A stretch of 64,000 nt of DNA from Thiogranum sp. (GTDB lineage: Bacteria; Pseudomonadota; Gammaproteobacteria; DSM-19610). Of the stretch, positions 29,239 through 39,360 are shown one piece after another. The stretch's first letter is position 1. Each line of letters opens with the position of its first letter. Where the stretch lies: assembly GCA_030148805.1 (NCBI GenBank), contig JASBSS010000007.1, positions 1-64,000 on the forward strand, given 5' to 3'. Below the pieces are notes generated by a model that was not told the origin of the DNA, did not search any database, and saw only the letters and a program-made list of their open reading frames with translations. The position numbers and the translations under genes were made by a program.

Positions 29239-32061
29239 ATGGATATGCCGGTAAAGAGCTGTGTGCCCCCGCCCCCACGCGACAAAGAGCTGCGCTCGCG
29301 CGTGCGCCTGTTCGGCAATCTGCTGGGCGAGGTCATCGCCGCCCAGGCCGGCGAGGACGTGCTGGCGGCGGTCGAGGCGTTGCGCAAGGGCTATATCCGG
29401 CTGCGCAAAGAGGAAAATACCCTGCTGCGGGCGCGCCTGGCGCGCACCATCGCCGCGCTCGACCCGGAGACGGTCAACCACGTGGTGCGCGCCTTCAACA
29501 TCTATTTCAGCCTGGTCAACCTGGCCGAGGAGTCGTTCCAGCACAAGGAGCGGCGCCGCACCGTGCGCGAGGGCGGGCCTCTGTGGCGCGGCTCGTTCGA
29601 TCACACCCTGCGCGAGCTGCACTACCACGGCCTCAGCGCCGAGCAGCTCAACACCCTGCTGGCGAAAACCCTCTATCTGCCGGTGTTCACCGCACACCCG
29701 ACCGAATCCAAACGCCGCGCGGTGATGCACACCCTGCGCGGTATTTTCGTCACCGCCGAACAACTCGACAACACGCGCCTGGGCAAGCTCGAGCGCGAGG
29801 AGATCGTCCGCGACCTGCGCAACCAGATCCAGATCCTGTGGCAGACCGACGAAGTGAGGATGCACAAGCCCAGCGTCGAGGACGAAATCCGCAACGGTCT
29901 GTTCTACTTCCGCGAATGCCTGTTCCAGGCCGTGCCGCGCGTCTACCGCTATCTGGAGAAAGCCGTGCGCCGGGTCTACGGCCAGGAGCCGGTGAACGTT
30001 TCCGGATTGTTGCAGTTCGGCTCCTGGATCGGCGGGGACCGCGACGGCAATCCGTTCGTCAAACCGGCCACCACGGAGTTCGCCCTGCGCATGCACATGC
30101 GCGAGATCCTGTGCGAGTACCTGCGCCGGGTCGAATCGCTGCGCGCCAAGTTGACCTATTCCAGCCGTCTGGTACGCCCCAGCGCGGCGTTCGAGGAGAA
30201 TCTGCGCAGCGAACTGGCGCAGTGCCCGCTGATCGCCGGCGACCGTCCCGACCGGTTCAGCCACGAGCCCTATCGGCGCAAACTGTATTTCATGCGCAAC
30301 CGCCTGCGCCACAACCTGCGCCTGACCAGCGCGCGCCTGGAAGACGCCACGGCGGTCAAGCTGGAGGACTATCCCTGCCGCTACCGCAACGAACAGGAGT
30401 TCATCGACGATCTGCGACTGATACAGGATTCGCTGGCCTCTCACGGGGATGCCAATATCGGCCAGGGCGAGTTGCTGGATCTGATCCGGCTGGTGGAGAC
30501 CTTCGGCTTTTATCTGCAGCACCTCGACATTCGCCAGGAGTCCTCTCGCCACAGCGAGGCGGTAGCCGAACTGTGCGCACAGGCGGGCATCCACACCGAC
30601 TACGGCGCCCTGGACGAAGAGGCGCGCCTGGGGCTGTTGAGCTCCCTGCTCAAGGATAAGAAACCGGCCATCGAACGGGCCTCGCTGAGCGAGGCGACGC
30701 AGGAATCCCTGCAGGTCCTGGACGTGATGGCCAACATGCGCGAGGAGATCAGCGACAACGCCTTCGGCACCTATGTGATCTCCATGACCCACAGCGCCAG
30801 CCATGTGCTGGAGCTGATGTGGCTGGCCTCGCTGTGCGGCCTGGCCGGGCGCGAGGCCGGGCGCTGGTATTGCCATGTCCGCATCAGCCCGCTGTTCGAG
30901 ACCATCGAGGATCTTGGCCAGGTCGAAGCCGTGATGACCCGGCTGCTCGACGAACCGGTCTACCGCGAGCTGCTGCTGGCCTCGGGCAACCTGCAGGAGA
31001 TCATGCTCGGCTATTCCGATTCGTGCAAGGACGGCGGCATTCTCGCCTCCGGCTGGAATCTCTACGAAGCGCAAATCAAGATCATGCGCATCGCCGGACG
31101 ATATGGCATCGACTGCCGTCTGTTCCACGGCCGCGGCGGCACCCTGGGCCGTGGCGGCGGCCCCACCCACGAGTCGATCCTGGCGCAACCGGTGGGCACG
31201 GTGCACGGACAGATCAAGTTCACGGAACAAGGCGAGGTTCTTTCGTACAAGTACAGCAACGAAGAGACCGCCGTGTACGAACTGTCGATGGGCATCACCG
31301 GCCTGCTCAAGGCCAGTCGCGGGCTGGTGCAACCGCAAGAGAGCGAAAGCGGGGTCTACAGCCGCATCATGGGCGAGCTGGCGCACAGCGGCGAGCAGGC
31401 CTATCGCGATCTGATCGATCGCACCGAGGGTCTGCTGGACTATTTCTACGAAGCCACGCCGGTGACCGAGATCGGACTGCTCAACATCGGTTCGCGCCCC
31501 AGTCACCGCAAGAAGCAGGACCGCTCGAAAAGTTCGATCCGCGCCATCCCCTGGGTGTTCGGCTGGGCCCAGTCGCGCCATACCCTGCCGGCCTGGTACG
31601 GCATCGGCGCCGCCCTGGCGCAGTATGCCGAGGCGGGCGAGAACAACTTGCAGACGTTGCAGCAGATGTATCGCGACTGGCCGTTCTTTCGCGCCCTGTT
31701 GAGCAACACGCAGATGTCCCTGGCCAAGTCGGAGATGGACATCGCCCGCGAATACACCCGCCTGGCCGAGGACCAGACCCTGGCCGAGGCCATCTATACA
31801 CGCATCCGCGAAGAACACGACCGCACCCTGGCGCTGGTGCAGAAGGTCGCCGGCATCCGTTGCCTGCTGGAGGAAACCCCCACGCTGGCATTGTCACTGG
31901 CGCGGCGCGATCCCTATCTCGATCCACTCAATCACATCCAGGTGAGACTGCTCGGGCGCACCCGCGATGAGAAAAGCGACGAGCACGAGCGCCAGCGCTG
32001 GGTCGAACCGCTGTTGCGCTCGATCAACGCCATTGCCAGCGGCATGCGTAACACCGGTTAG
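29239..32061 (+). CDS. ppc: Phosphoenolpyruvate carboxylase
   Basis: 940 residues, somewhat longer than the 880-residue enterobacterial enzyme. It carboxylates PEP to oxaloacetate, an anaplerotic step. Catalytic segments are VFTAHPTESKRRAV (catalytic His), GSWIGGDRDGNPFV, YSDSCKDGGILAS, and the mobile loop FHGRGGTLGRGGGPTH. The C-terminus ends in MRNTG as expected. It has its own -10 box and leader hairpin and stands alone between glgA and the convergent hybrid kinase. Confidence 0.96.
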   Translation: MDMPVKSCVPPPPRDKELRSRVRLFGNLLGEVIAAQAGEDVLAAVEALRKGYIRLRKEENTLLRARLARTIAALDPETVNHVVRAFNIYFSLVNLAEESFQHKERRRTVREGGPLWRGSFDHTLRELHYHGLSAEQLNTLLAKTLYLPVFTAHPTESKRRAVMHTLRGIFVTAEQLDNTRLGKLEREEIVRDLRNQIQILWQTDEVRMHKPSVEDEIRNGLFYFRECLFQAVPRVYRYLEKAVRRVYGQEPVNVSGLLQFGSWIGGDRDGNPFVKPATTEFALRMHMREILCEYLRRVESLRAKLTYSSRLVRPSAAFEENLRSELAQCPLIAGDRPDRFSHEPYRRKLYFMRNRLRHNLRLTSARLEDATAVKLEDYPCRYRNEQEFIDDLRLIQDSLASHGDANIGQGELLDLIRLVETFGFYLQHLDIRQESSRHSEAVAELCAQAGIHTDYGALDEEARLGLLSSLLKDKKPAIERASLSEATQESLQVLDVMANMREEISDNAFGTYVISMTHSASHVLELMWLASLCGLAGREAGRWYCHVRISPLFETIEDLGQVEAVMTRLLDEPVYRELLLASGNLQEIMLGYSDSCKDGGILASGWNLYEAQIKIMRIAGRYGIDCRLFHGRGGTLGRGGGPTHESILAQPVGTVHGQIKFTEQGEVLSYKYSNEETAVYELSMGITGLLKASRGLVQPQESESGVYSRIMGELAHSGEQAYRDLIDRTEGLLDYFYEATPVTEIGLLNIGSRPSHRKKQDRSKSSIRAIPWVFGWAQSRHTLPAWYGIGAALAQYAEAGENNLQTLQQMYRDWPFFRALLSNTQMSLAKSEMDIAREYTRLAEDQTLAEAIYTRIREEHDRTLALVQKVAGIRCLLEETPTLALSLARRDPYLDPLNHIQVRLLGRTRDEKSDEHERQRWVEPLLRSINAIASGMRNTG

Positions 32062-32084
32062 ATCAGACCACTCGCGGCCGGCCG

Positions 32085-35000
32085 CTACGACAGACGCGCG
32101 GCAGAAGAAGCCTCCCGCGTTCCCTTGACAGCGCCGGCGGTTTTGCCCGCAACCCGTTGACGAATCAATTCATCCAGAGCCTGGATATCCACCGGCTTGA
32201 CCAGGTGGACGTCGAAGCCGGCGGCCAGTGAGCGCTCGCGATCGCGTTGCTGGCCGTAGCCGGTCAGCGCCACCATGAAAGTGCGCGCCAGCGCCGGCTG
32301 CTGCCGCAGCCGGCGGGCCAGCTCATGGCCGTCGATCCCCGGCAGCCCCAGATCGAGCAGGGCGACATCGGGCTCCAGCCCCTGCACCGTGCTCAGCGCC
32401 TCAGTGCCGTCGTAGACCACCCGCGTCTCGTAACCCAAGGACTCCAGGGCCAGCGCGAGCATATCGGCGGCATCGCGATTGTCGTCGACGATCAAGGTCA
32501 GCGGACGCCCGGTCCCCACGCCACGCGTGCGCACCCCTTCCCCGGCGGAGAGCGCAAGCGCCGCGGGGCTCAGCGTTTCAATCGTCGCGATCGGCAGGCT
32601 GAGCACGAAACGGCTGCCTTTGCCCGGACCTTCGCTGTAGGCGGTCAACTGGCCGCCATGGCGGGCGGCGAGGCTGTTGGCGATGGCCAACCCGAGTCCC
32701 AGGCCGCCAGTGCCCTGCGCTGGCTGTTGCTGCACGCGCACGAACATGTCGAAAATCGTCGTCAGCTGAGTCGGCTCGATACCCACACCGTTGTCACTGA
32801 CCTCGATCTGTACCTGCTCCCCACGCCGGCGCGCCGCGACCTGTATGTCGCCGCCGGGCGGCGTGTAGCGGGCCGCGTTGGTCAGCAGGTTGGAGAGAAT
32901 CTGGGCCAGGCGCACGCTGTCGCCATCCACCAGGAACCGTTGCGGTGGCAGGTCGACGCTCAGGGTATGCCCGTATTGGTCCACTAGGGGACGCACGGTT
33001 TCCAGGGCCATTTCGACGACCGCAGCAACCTCCAGGCGCTCGACGTTCAAGCTGATATCACCGCGCGAAATCCGCGACACGTCCAACAGGTCGTCGATCA
33101 GGCGTACCAGGTAGCGCGCCTGACGCTCGACGATCGCGCGCTCGCGCGCGAAGCTGTCGTTGCCGCTCATGTCCATCAGATGCAAGGCGGTGAGAATCGG
33201 CGCCAGTGGGTTGCGCAGCTCGTGCCCGAGCATGGCGAAGAACTCGTCCTTGGCACGACTGGCCTGTTCGGCTTTCTGCTGCGCCTGGGCCAGGGCGGTG
33301 ACCTCGAAAGCGATGACGGCGATGCCGCTGATGGAACCGTCGGCGGCCCGGGTCGGTTGGTAGCTGAAATCGAAGAAGTGCTCCTCCAGCTCGCGTGCCT
33401 CGTTGTACAAGCTCACGCTCACCGAGCGACCCACGTAAGGTTCACCGCTGCGGTAGCAGGTGTCCAAAAGGTCGTAAAAACCCTGGCCCCCGATCTCCGG
33501 AAACGCCTCGCGGACCGACAGACCGACCAGCTCTCGCCCGCCGACAATCGCCTGGTACTCGGGATTGACGAAATCGAAGACATGGTGGGGGCCGCGCAGC
33601 AACGCCAGACCCACCGGCGCGTGATAGAACACATCGGCCAGCCGGCGGTTGAGCCGACTGTCGACTTCCAACAGGTGTCCCCGAGTCAACTGGGCCTGGA
33701 TCCGGGCGATGAGTTCCCGCGCCGAAAACGGTTTGCTGAGATAATCGTCGGCGCCGCCGCGCAGCCCCTCGACGTGGGCTTGTTCACCGCTGCGCGCCGA
33801 GAGCATGATCACCGGCACCGCGCGCAGATCGGCATCGGCACGCAACTCCCGCAACAAACCGAAACCATCGAGATTGGGCATCATCACATCGGTCAGGACC
33901 AGGTCCGGCCGCTGGCGATGGACGGCGGCCAGCGCCTGGACACCATCGGCGGCCGCCTCGACCTCCCAATGATCGGATAGCAGGCGCGTGAGATAGCGAC
34001 GCATGTCGCGATTGTCGTCGGCGAGCACGATGCGCGCGGCGTGGGTGCCACCGTTGGCCGTGGTAGCGGGCGGCGGTCGCGGCGCCAACTCGGCCGTATC
34101 CTCCAACCAGCCCAGCGCCTCCTCGACGAACACCGCCCCATCCAGCGCGGTGGAGGCCTGGGTACGCTCGGCGCCCACGCGATCGGCGGGCAGATGGGCC
34201 GACCCGAGCGGCAGCTGCACGCTGAAACAGGTGCCGTGACCGACCCGACTGCGCACCCCGATCTTCCCGCCATGCAGAGAGACCAGTTCCTTGACCAGCG
34301 CCAACCCGATGCCCGAGCCCTCGTGGGTGCGCGCGCGGATGTCCTGCACGCGATGAAAACGCTCGAACACCTTGGGCAGCTCCGCCTCGGGTATGCCCGC
34401 GCCGGTGTCCTCCACGCGCAGCTCGACCGAACGCCCGCGGCGCGCGAGCGACACCCGGATTTCCCCCTCCAACGTGAACTTGAAGGCGTTGGAGAGCAGG
34501 TTGAAAACCACCTTCTCCCACATTTCGCGATCGACATACACCGGTTCGGCGAGCGGCTCGCAGGCGACGCGAAAACCCAGGCCGGCGCGCTCGATGAGCG
34601 AACGGAACACATCGGCCAGTTCGGTGGTGAAGACGCTGAGATCGAGCGGCTCGTAGAGGGCCTCGATACGGCCGGCCTCGATGCGGGCGAAATCCAACAG
34701 GCTGTTGACCAGCCGCTGCAAGCGCATGGCGTTGCGCTGTACCATTTCCACCGCCGCGTGCGCCGCCGCCGGCAATTGCGGGTGGTGCTCGACCAGCTCC
34801 TGCAACGGCCCCAGCATCAGCGTCAACGGGGTGCGGAACTCGTGGCTGACGTTGGAGAAGAAAACCGTCTTGGCGCGATCGAGCTCGGCGAGAAACTCGG
34901 CGCGGCGGCGTTCGCTCTCGAACGCCTCGGCCTCGGCGATCACCGTCGCCAGGGTGGTGCCGATACGCTGCACGAAACGTTCGTAGCCGCCGTCAAAGGC

Positions 35001-35867
35001 CAGCCTGGGGCTGAGGCCGAGCAACAGATACACCAGCGCTCGCGCATGGCCGATGGGGGTGATGGGCAGCACCGCGAGACGCTCCAGCGGCTCGGGCCAG
35101 GGCGCCAGCACCAGCGGCGTGGGCAGCGCATGGACACCGACCTGGGCTTTGGCCGACGCCTCGACCCACCGGTGGCGGGATTCGACGGCGCGCAGGACTT
35201 CCTCCGGGGTCGCCTCGCAGCTGTGCATCCAGCGCGCCTCGTCCTCGGCCGAGAAAAACAGCGCAAAGGGGGCGTCCTGCGGGGCGTCGCCCATCAGCGT
35301 GTACGCCTGGGCGCAGATATCGGCGGGCGTGCCACGCGCGGGTATCGCCGCGAGTTTCTTCAACAGCCCCTCGCGCCGCTCGCGCACAATGCGCTCGGTG
35401 GTCTCGACCACGGTGACGAACAAGCCGCCAATCTCGCCGGCTTCGCGGATGGCGCTATAGGAAAACGTGAAATAGCATTCCTCGACGAAGCCATGGCGTT
35501 CCAGCGGCAGCAGCTGATCGGTATAGGTGCTGGCGACGCCGGAATCCAAGACGGCCTGAAACATCGGTCCGATGATGTCCCAGATTTCGGCGAAGGAGAT
35601 ATAGGTGCTGTTGCCGAGCGCGGCGGGATGCTTGGAACCGAGGATGCTGCTGTAGGCGTCGTTGTAAAGTTGGATGAAATCCCGCCCCCAGGCGATGTAC
35701 ATGGGGTAGCCGGAATCGAGCAGAAGACTGAGCGCGGTTTGCAGGCTGGCCGGCCACTGGGGCGGTGGCCCGAGGGCGGTCTGCGTCCAGTCGAACGCCC
35801 GCATCCTCTCGCCCATGTCGCCGCCACCGTGGATGACACTGCCCGATGATCCGGCGTCAGTGCTCAA
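32085..35867 (-). CDS. Double hybrid sensor histidine kinase with two receivers
   Basis: 1260 residues, no membrane segment, so probably cytoplasmic. Order: PAS-like sensor (about 20-160), GAF-like region (about 190-320), first HisKA with phospho-acceptor His in SNVSHEFRTPLTLMLGP (about 341), HATPase (NLLSNAFKFT), then a receiver with Asp in LVLTDVMMPNLDG (about 661). After these come a second PAS (about 740-850), a second HisKA (FFAMLGHELRNPLAPILTAL, about 884), a second HATPase, and a C-terminal receiver (VALLDLGLPGIDG, about 1172). Two complete kinase-receiver modules in one chain suggest an internal phosphorelay. No dedicated response regulator is adjacent; the signal is unknown. Confidence 0.9.
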   Translation of the reverse strand: MSTDAGSSGSVIHGGGDMGERMRAFDWTQTALGPPPQWPASLQTALSLLLDSGYPMYIAWGRDFIQLYNDAYSSILGSKHPAALGNSTYISFAEIWDIIGPMFQAVLDSGVASTYTDQLLPLERHGFVEECYFTFSYSAIREAGEIGGLFVTVVETTERIVRERREGLLKKLAAIPARGTPADICAQAYTLMGDAPQDAPFALFFSAEDEARWMHSCEATPEEVLRAVESRHRWVEASAKAQVGVHALPTPLVLAPWPEPLERLAVLPITPIGHARALVYLLLGLSPRLAFDGGYERFVQRIGTTLATVIAEAEAFESERRRAEFLAELDRAKTVFFSNVSHEFRTPLTLMLGPLQELVEHHPQLPAAAHAAVEMVQRNAMRLQRLVNSLLDFARIEAGRIEALYEPLDLSVFTTELADVFRSLIERAGLGFRVACEPLAEPVYVDREMWEKVVFNLLSNAFKFTLEGEIRVSLARRGRSVELRVEDTGAGIPEAELPKVFERFHRVQDIRARTHEGSGIGLALVKELVSLHGGKIGVRSRVGHGTCFSVQLPLGSAHLPADRVGAERTQASTALDGAVFVEEALGWLEDTAELAPRPPPATTANGGTHAARIVLADDNRDMRRYLTRLLSDHWEVEAAADGVQALAAVHRQRPDLVLTDVMMPNLDGFGLLRELRADADLRAVPVIMLSARSGEQAHVEGLRGGADDYLSKPFSARELIARIQAQLTRGHLLEVDSRLNRRLADVFYHAPVGLALLRGPHHVFDFVNPEYQAIVGGRELVGLSVREAFPEIGGQGFYDLLDTCYRSGEPYVGRSVSVSLYNEARELEEHFFDFSYQPTRAADGSISGIAVIAFEVTALAQAQQKAEQASRAKDEFFAMLGHELRNPLAPILTALHLMDMSGNDSFARERAIVERQARYLVRLIDDLLDVSRISRGDISLNVERLEVAAVVEMALETVRPLVDQYGHTLSVDLPPQRFLVDGDSVRLAQILSNLLTNAARYTPPGGDIQVAARRRGEQVQIEVSDNGVGIEPTQLTTIFDMFVRVQQQPAQGTGGLGLGLAIANSLAARHGGQLTAYSEGPGKGSRFVLSLPIATIETLSPAALALSAGEGVRTRGVGTGRPLTLIVDDNRDAADMLALALESLGYETRVVYDGTEALSTVQGLEPDVALLDLGLPGIDGHELARRLRQQPALARTFMVALTGYGQQRDRERSLAAGFDVHLVKPVDIQALDELIRQRVAGKTAGAVKGTREASSAARLS

Positions 35868-36048
35868 GACCCCCTCCTCCCCCTTGTTTCGCGCTTAGGC
35901 GTTCAAGCATAAGTCGCTCTTCCCCGGGGGTCAACGCGGTGGCCGGCGCGCCCGCCCGGCCCAAGCCTGGAGGCCAGCAGCCAGTAAAATTCAACTGCCG
36001 CGGGCGCCGGCCGTTAGTGTCTGACAAGCTTGGCTGAATCCAACCCTC

Positions 36049-36516
36049 ATGCGCATTCTGACCGCACTTCTCATCGGCCTGCCGGTAGCCCTGTTGTTGG
36101 CGCTCTCCGGCCTTTATCTGGCGAGCAGCCTGAGCGGAGATGAGATCCCCGCGTGGATCGGCTGGAGCAGCTTTGCGGCGCTCTACGGCGCCACCGTCTC
36201 GATCTGCCTGATCGGCACGGCAAGCGCCGCCCAGGCACTGCGCCGCGGCTGCCGCCTTGGCCTCGCCGCAGCCGGCGCCCTGCCGCTGGTGGCTTTCGCC
36301 GTGGTCGAGATCGAACAGCACTACGCCAACGAGCGCCAGTACGGCATGGGCGGGCTGATGTTCTACGGCATGCTGGTCGTTGCCGGCGTGGCGGCCATGG
36401 TGCTGGCGGTGCTGTTTTCGCTGGGCGTGCGCCTGGCCGGAAAACGCGAACGAAGATCCCTACAGGCGGACAAAATAAGGCAGGAGCACAGCGGCAGTTC
36501 CGCCGGCGACCAGTAG
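36049..36516 (+). CDS. Hypothetical four-helix membrane protein
   Basis: 155 residues with four hydrophobic segments: near residues 5-28, 37-62, 72-88 and 104-128. The C-terminus is short, basic and hydrophilic. No family is recognised. Its 3' end overlaps the 3' end of the convergent small membrane-protein gene by 57 bases, which is unusual for two membrane proteins and could mean that one C-terminus is mis-assigned. Confidence 0.6.
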   Translation: MRILTALLIGLPVALLLALSGLYLASSLSGDEIPAWIGWSSFAALYGATVSICLIGTASAAQALRRGCRLGLAAAGALPLVAFAVVEIEQHYANERQYGMGGLMFYGMLVVAGVAAMVLAVLFSLGVRLAGKRERRSLQADKIRQEHSGSSAGDQ

Positions 36517-36666
36517 ATAGGTGTTGGACACCAGGTAGGGCAGCACGGACAGAACGACACCCGCCAACAGGGGCACCGGCGCGCGCTGTTTCTTCCCGTA
36601 GACAAAAAAGCCCAGACCCATCGATCCGAACACCACACCCCATAACAACGACGCTGTGTCACCCAT
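36460..36666 (-). CDS. Small two- or three-helix membrane protein
   Basis: 68 residues from ATG 36666 (MGDTASLLWGVVFGSMGLGF). Hydrophobic helices lie near residues 5-22, 30-47 and 50-65, with a basic YGKKQR loop. A good ribosome-binding site (GGTGGAGT) precedes the ATG. Similar short proteins occur as uncharacterised conserved membrane proteins. Convergent with the gene above. Confidence 0.65.
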   Translation of the reverse strand: MGDTASLLWGVVFGSMGLGFFVYGKKQRAPVPLLAGVVLSVLPYLVSNTYLLVAGGTAAVLLPYFVRL

Positions 36667-36762
36667 GGAACTCCACCCTCGATCGTCGGATTTCTCCACC
36701 GGCCTGCCGACGGGCTGCTAACGTGGAGCGCTACCGGTGATTTCGACCGCTGCGCCCGATTC

Positions 36763-37782
36763 CTAAAACACGGACTGCCAGGCAATGGAAACGCGATAAT
36801 CGACGCCCAGCTGCGGGCCGTCGAGGTCCTGATGGACCGCGCGCCCGACTTCCACGCCCAAGCGGTTGCCGCGCCGACCGTGCGCCGCGGGAATCCAATC
36901 GAAACCGAGCAGCAGATCGACCCGCTCCCCGCCGCGCAGATCGCTCCGACTGGTGGGCACCATCATCGGATTGAGTTCCGGGTCGGCACCGTTGATCCTG
37001 CCCCAGGTTCGGCCGTCCAGCCTTAACGAAACGTTCATGTCAGGGCGCCACCGATAGCTCCCCCAGGCGCTCACGCCATATTCGTTGCCCAGACGATACT
37101 CGTTGTCGTTCTCGCCGGCACGCAGCGTCGCCTTGAACTGCGCGCCCCAGGACCAAAGTCCTTGGCGCGCGGTGTAGGTCAAGCCTGGACTGAAATCGTA
37201 GGTACCGGAGCCCAATTGCATCGGATAGGGCAGTTTTTGATCGCTGCCCGCGGGGGTGTCGTCGCGGGCGCTGATATCGCCGGTGGGCACACTGAGCCCG
37301 AGGTTCACCAGCCACTGCTCCGTAGCGCGCTGGGACAATCCATACGTGGCCGAAAGATTCAGATCACCGAAACCTTCCGCGTGCGTGCTGAAGCGCATTC
37401 CGGCGCGCGTGCGGTGATCCATCGCATACCGCTTGTAGGGCAGCATCGCCATGAGCATGAGCTTTTCGCTGGCACCGTACATCACCCCGAACATGTGCAT
37501 CTGCATGTCCATCCGGGTAGGCGCCACCATGAAGTCGGCCAGTATTTGCGCGGGGTCGACCTTGTCGTTGCCATCGAGGTTCTTTTCCATGCGCATGGCC
37601 ATATAGGCGTAAGTGAACATCCACTCCCCCGCGGGATGCAGATGTTCGCCCATGACACCGATCGGGGCGGTGACGTGCTCAGCGTGATTGTGGTGGTCGT
37701 GATGGCGGGGGTCGCTTTGGGCCGAAACCTGGGCGAACAGGCCCAGCGCAAGTCCCGGGAACCAACCGGCTGAAATTTTCAT
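36763..37782 (-). CDS. Outer-membrane beta-barrel protein of the MetA_deg/transporter-like type
   Basis: 339 residues. Signal peptide (MKISAGWFPGLALGLFAQVS A), then a His-rich stretch (DPRHHDHHNHAEH) that could bind metal. The remainder has alternating amphipathic strands and ends in Phe (IAWQSVF), typical of an outer-membrane barrel. Met-rich segments (FMVAPTRMDMQMHMFGVMYG, LMLMAMLPY) are notable. Comparable proteins are annotated as phenol-degradation MetA-like transporters, often in metal-related contexts. The His/Met content makes copper or another soft metal a reasonable guess only. Confidence 0.65.
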   Translation of the reverse strand: MKISAGWFPGLALGLFAQVSAQSDPRHHDHHNHAEHVTAPIGVMGEHLHPAGEWMFTYAYMAMRMEKNLDGNDKVDPAQILADFMVAPTRMDMQMHMFGVMYGASEKLMLMAMLPYKRYAMDHRTRAGMRFSTHAEGFGDLNLSATYGLSQRATEQWLVNLGLSVPTGDISARDDTPAGSDQKLPYPMQLGSGTYDFSPGLTYTARQGLWSWGAQFKATLRAGENDNEYRLGNEYGVSAWGSYRWRPDMNVSLRLDGRTWGRINGADPELNPMMVPTSRSDLRGGERVDLLLGFDWIPAAHGRRGNRLGVEVGRAVHQDLDGPQLGVDYRVSIAWQSVF

Positions 37783-37834
37783 TGGGATTCACCTGTTCTT
37801 GGTTATGAAGGCATAGAGGATCGCGCCGTCGGCC

Positions 37835-39178
37835 TCAGCCGCCGCTGGCGGCGCCCCGGCTGGCACGCGGTTTCAGCCGATACATGCGGTCGTCGGCGCG
37901 GCGGAACAGTTGCTCCTGAGTGTCCCCATCCTGCGGGTAGACGGCCGCACCGATGCTCACCGATACGTTCAGCCGCTGTCCGTCGATCTCGAACGGCGCG
38001 GCGATCGCACAGCGCAGTTTTTCCACCACGGTGGCGACACAATCGGGCGCGTTGACATGCGGCAGCAACACGGCGAACTCATCGCCGCCCATGCGCGCCA
38101 CCGTGTCCATGGCCCGCACGCATTGCGCCAGGCGCTGGGCGCTCTGGCACAGCAACTGGTCGCCTAGCGCGTGGCCGAAGGCATCGTTGACCTGTTTGAA
38201 GCCGTTGAGGTCCAGGCACAACAAAGCCAGTGGTTCGCGGTCGCGGCGAGCGCGTTGCAAGGCCGTCTCCAGGCGGTCGTGGAACAGCCGCCGGTTGGGC
38301 AGGTCGGTCAACGGATCGTGCCCGGCCAGGTGCTGCAGGCGCGCCTGCGCCTGCTGGCGCTCGATCACGCTGGCCACCTGGGCACACACGAACTGCAACA
38401 GCTCACGATCCTCGGCAGCGTAGCGGACGTTGGGGAAATAGGACTTGACCACCACGGCGCCGATCACTCCGCAACCGGCCGCCAGCAACGGGGCCCCCAG
38501 CCAGTCGGCGCCGTCGCCCGCGGAGGTCTCCCGCCTGGCGGCGCCGTCTTCCGGGCCGGCGTTTCGCAGCACCGCCTGGCCGCCGCGTATCACCTCGGCG
38601 ATCGGCGTGGCAGGCTCCAGCGGATGGGGGGTGGGCGTCGGCTGGCGCAGATCGACAAAGTAGGGATAGGACACCGAATCGGTGGCCGCCTCATAGAGCG
38701 CGACGGCGAAATTGTCCGCCGGCAGCAACTCGGTGATCACGCGATGGACCTGCGCGCACAAGGCCGGCAGCCCGGCGGCCGCGTGCGCGGCCTCGGAGAT
38801 CTCGTAGAAGGCCTCCTTGAGGCGCGCGGTACGCTTGAGATCGGTGATGTCGCGCGCCACCGCCATGCGGATGCGATCGGACTCCGACCAGCAGGCCGAC
38901 CACATGATATCCACCACCCGGCCGTCCTTGCGCACATAGCGATTCTCGAAATGCGTCTTCGGTTCACCGGCCATGATCTCGGCGGCCGCCCGCAGCGTGC
39001 GCTCGCGGTCGGCCGGCCACACCAGCTCGATCATGTTGCGCCCCAGCAGCTCCTGCTGGGTGTAACCAAAGACACGCTCGCACGCCTTGCTCACAAACAC
39101 GAAATGGCCGTCGGCGTCGACAACGCAGATGACATCGAGCAGCAGATCGGTGACTTTGGTGAGAAACGTGGGCTCCAT
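37835..39178 (-). CDS. Diguanylate cyclase with PAS and GAF domains
   Basis: 447 residues, no membrane segment. PAS at about 5-120 (VFGYTQQELLGRNMIELVWP), GAF at about 140-275, GGDEF domain at about 285-440. The active site is ARMGGDEFAVLLP, and an RxxD inhibitory site (RAMD) lies five residues before it, so feedback by c-di-GMP is expected. It should make c-di-GMP in response to a PAS/GAF-sensed signal. It follows the beta-barrel gene's promoter side with about 50 bases between genes. Confidence 0.92.
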   Translation of the reverse strand: MEPTFLTKVTDLLLDVICVVDADGHFVFVSKACERVFGYTQQELLGRNMIELVWPADRERTLRAAAEIMAGEPKTHFENRYVRKDGRVVDIMWSACWSESDRIRMAVARDITDLKRTARLKEAFYEISEAAHAAAGLPALCAQVHRVITELLPADNFAVALYEAATDSVSYPYFVDLRQPTPTPHPLEPATPIAEVIRGGQAVLRNAGPEDGAARRETSAGDGADWLGAPLLAAGCGVIGAVVVKSYFPNVRYAAEDRELLQFVCAQVASVIERQQAQARLQHLAGHDPLTDLPNRRLFHDRLETALQRARRDREPLALLCLDLNGFKQVNDAFGHALGDQLLCQSAQRLAQCVRAMDTVARMGGDEFAVLLPHVNAPDCVATVVEKLRCAIAAPFEIDGQRLNVSVSIGAAVYPQDGDTQEQLFRRADDRMYRLKPRASRGAASGG

Positions 39179-39360
39179 CGGCCGCCATTATACCCCAAGC
39201 TCTGCCCGGTCACCGCCAGGGCGCGACGGCGGATCGAGCGGGGGATGGGTGGCCCTGGCACCAGGCCCGCAGTCTGCCTCCCCGCCATCGACTCTTGAGC
39301 GTGGAATCGGCCGATATGCGGGTGCGATGTCCGCGCCTCGCCCTCGCCTCGCGGCCGCCG

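Noticed and set aside
29140-31818. 892-codon open frame antisense to ppc
   Set aside because: Mirror of a highly conserved gene; low-complexity composition and no domain.
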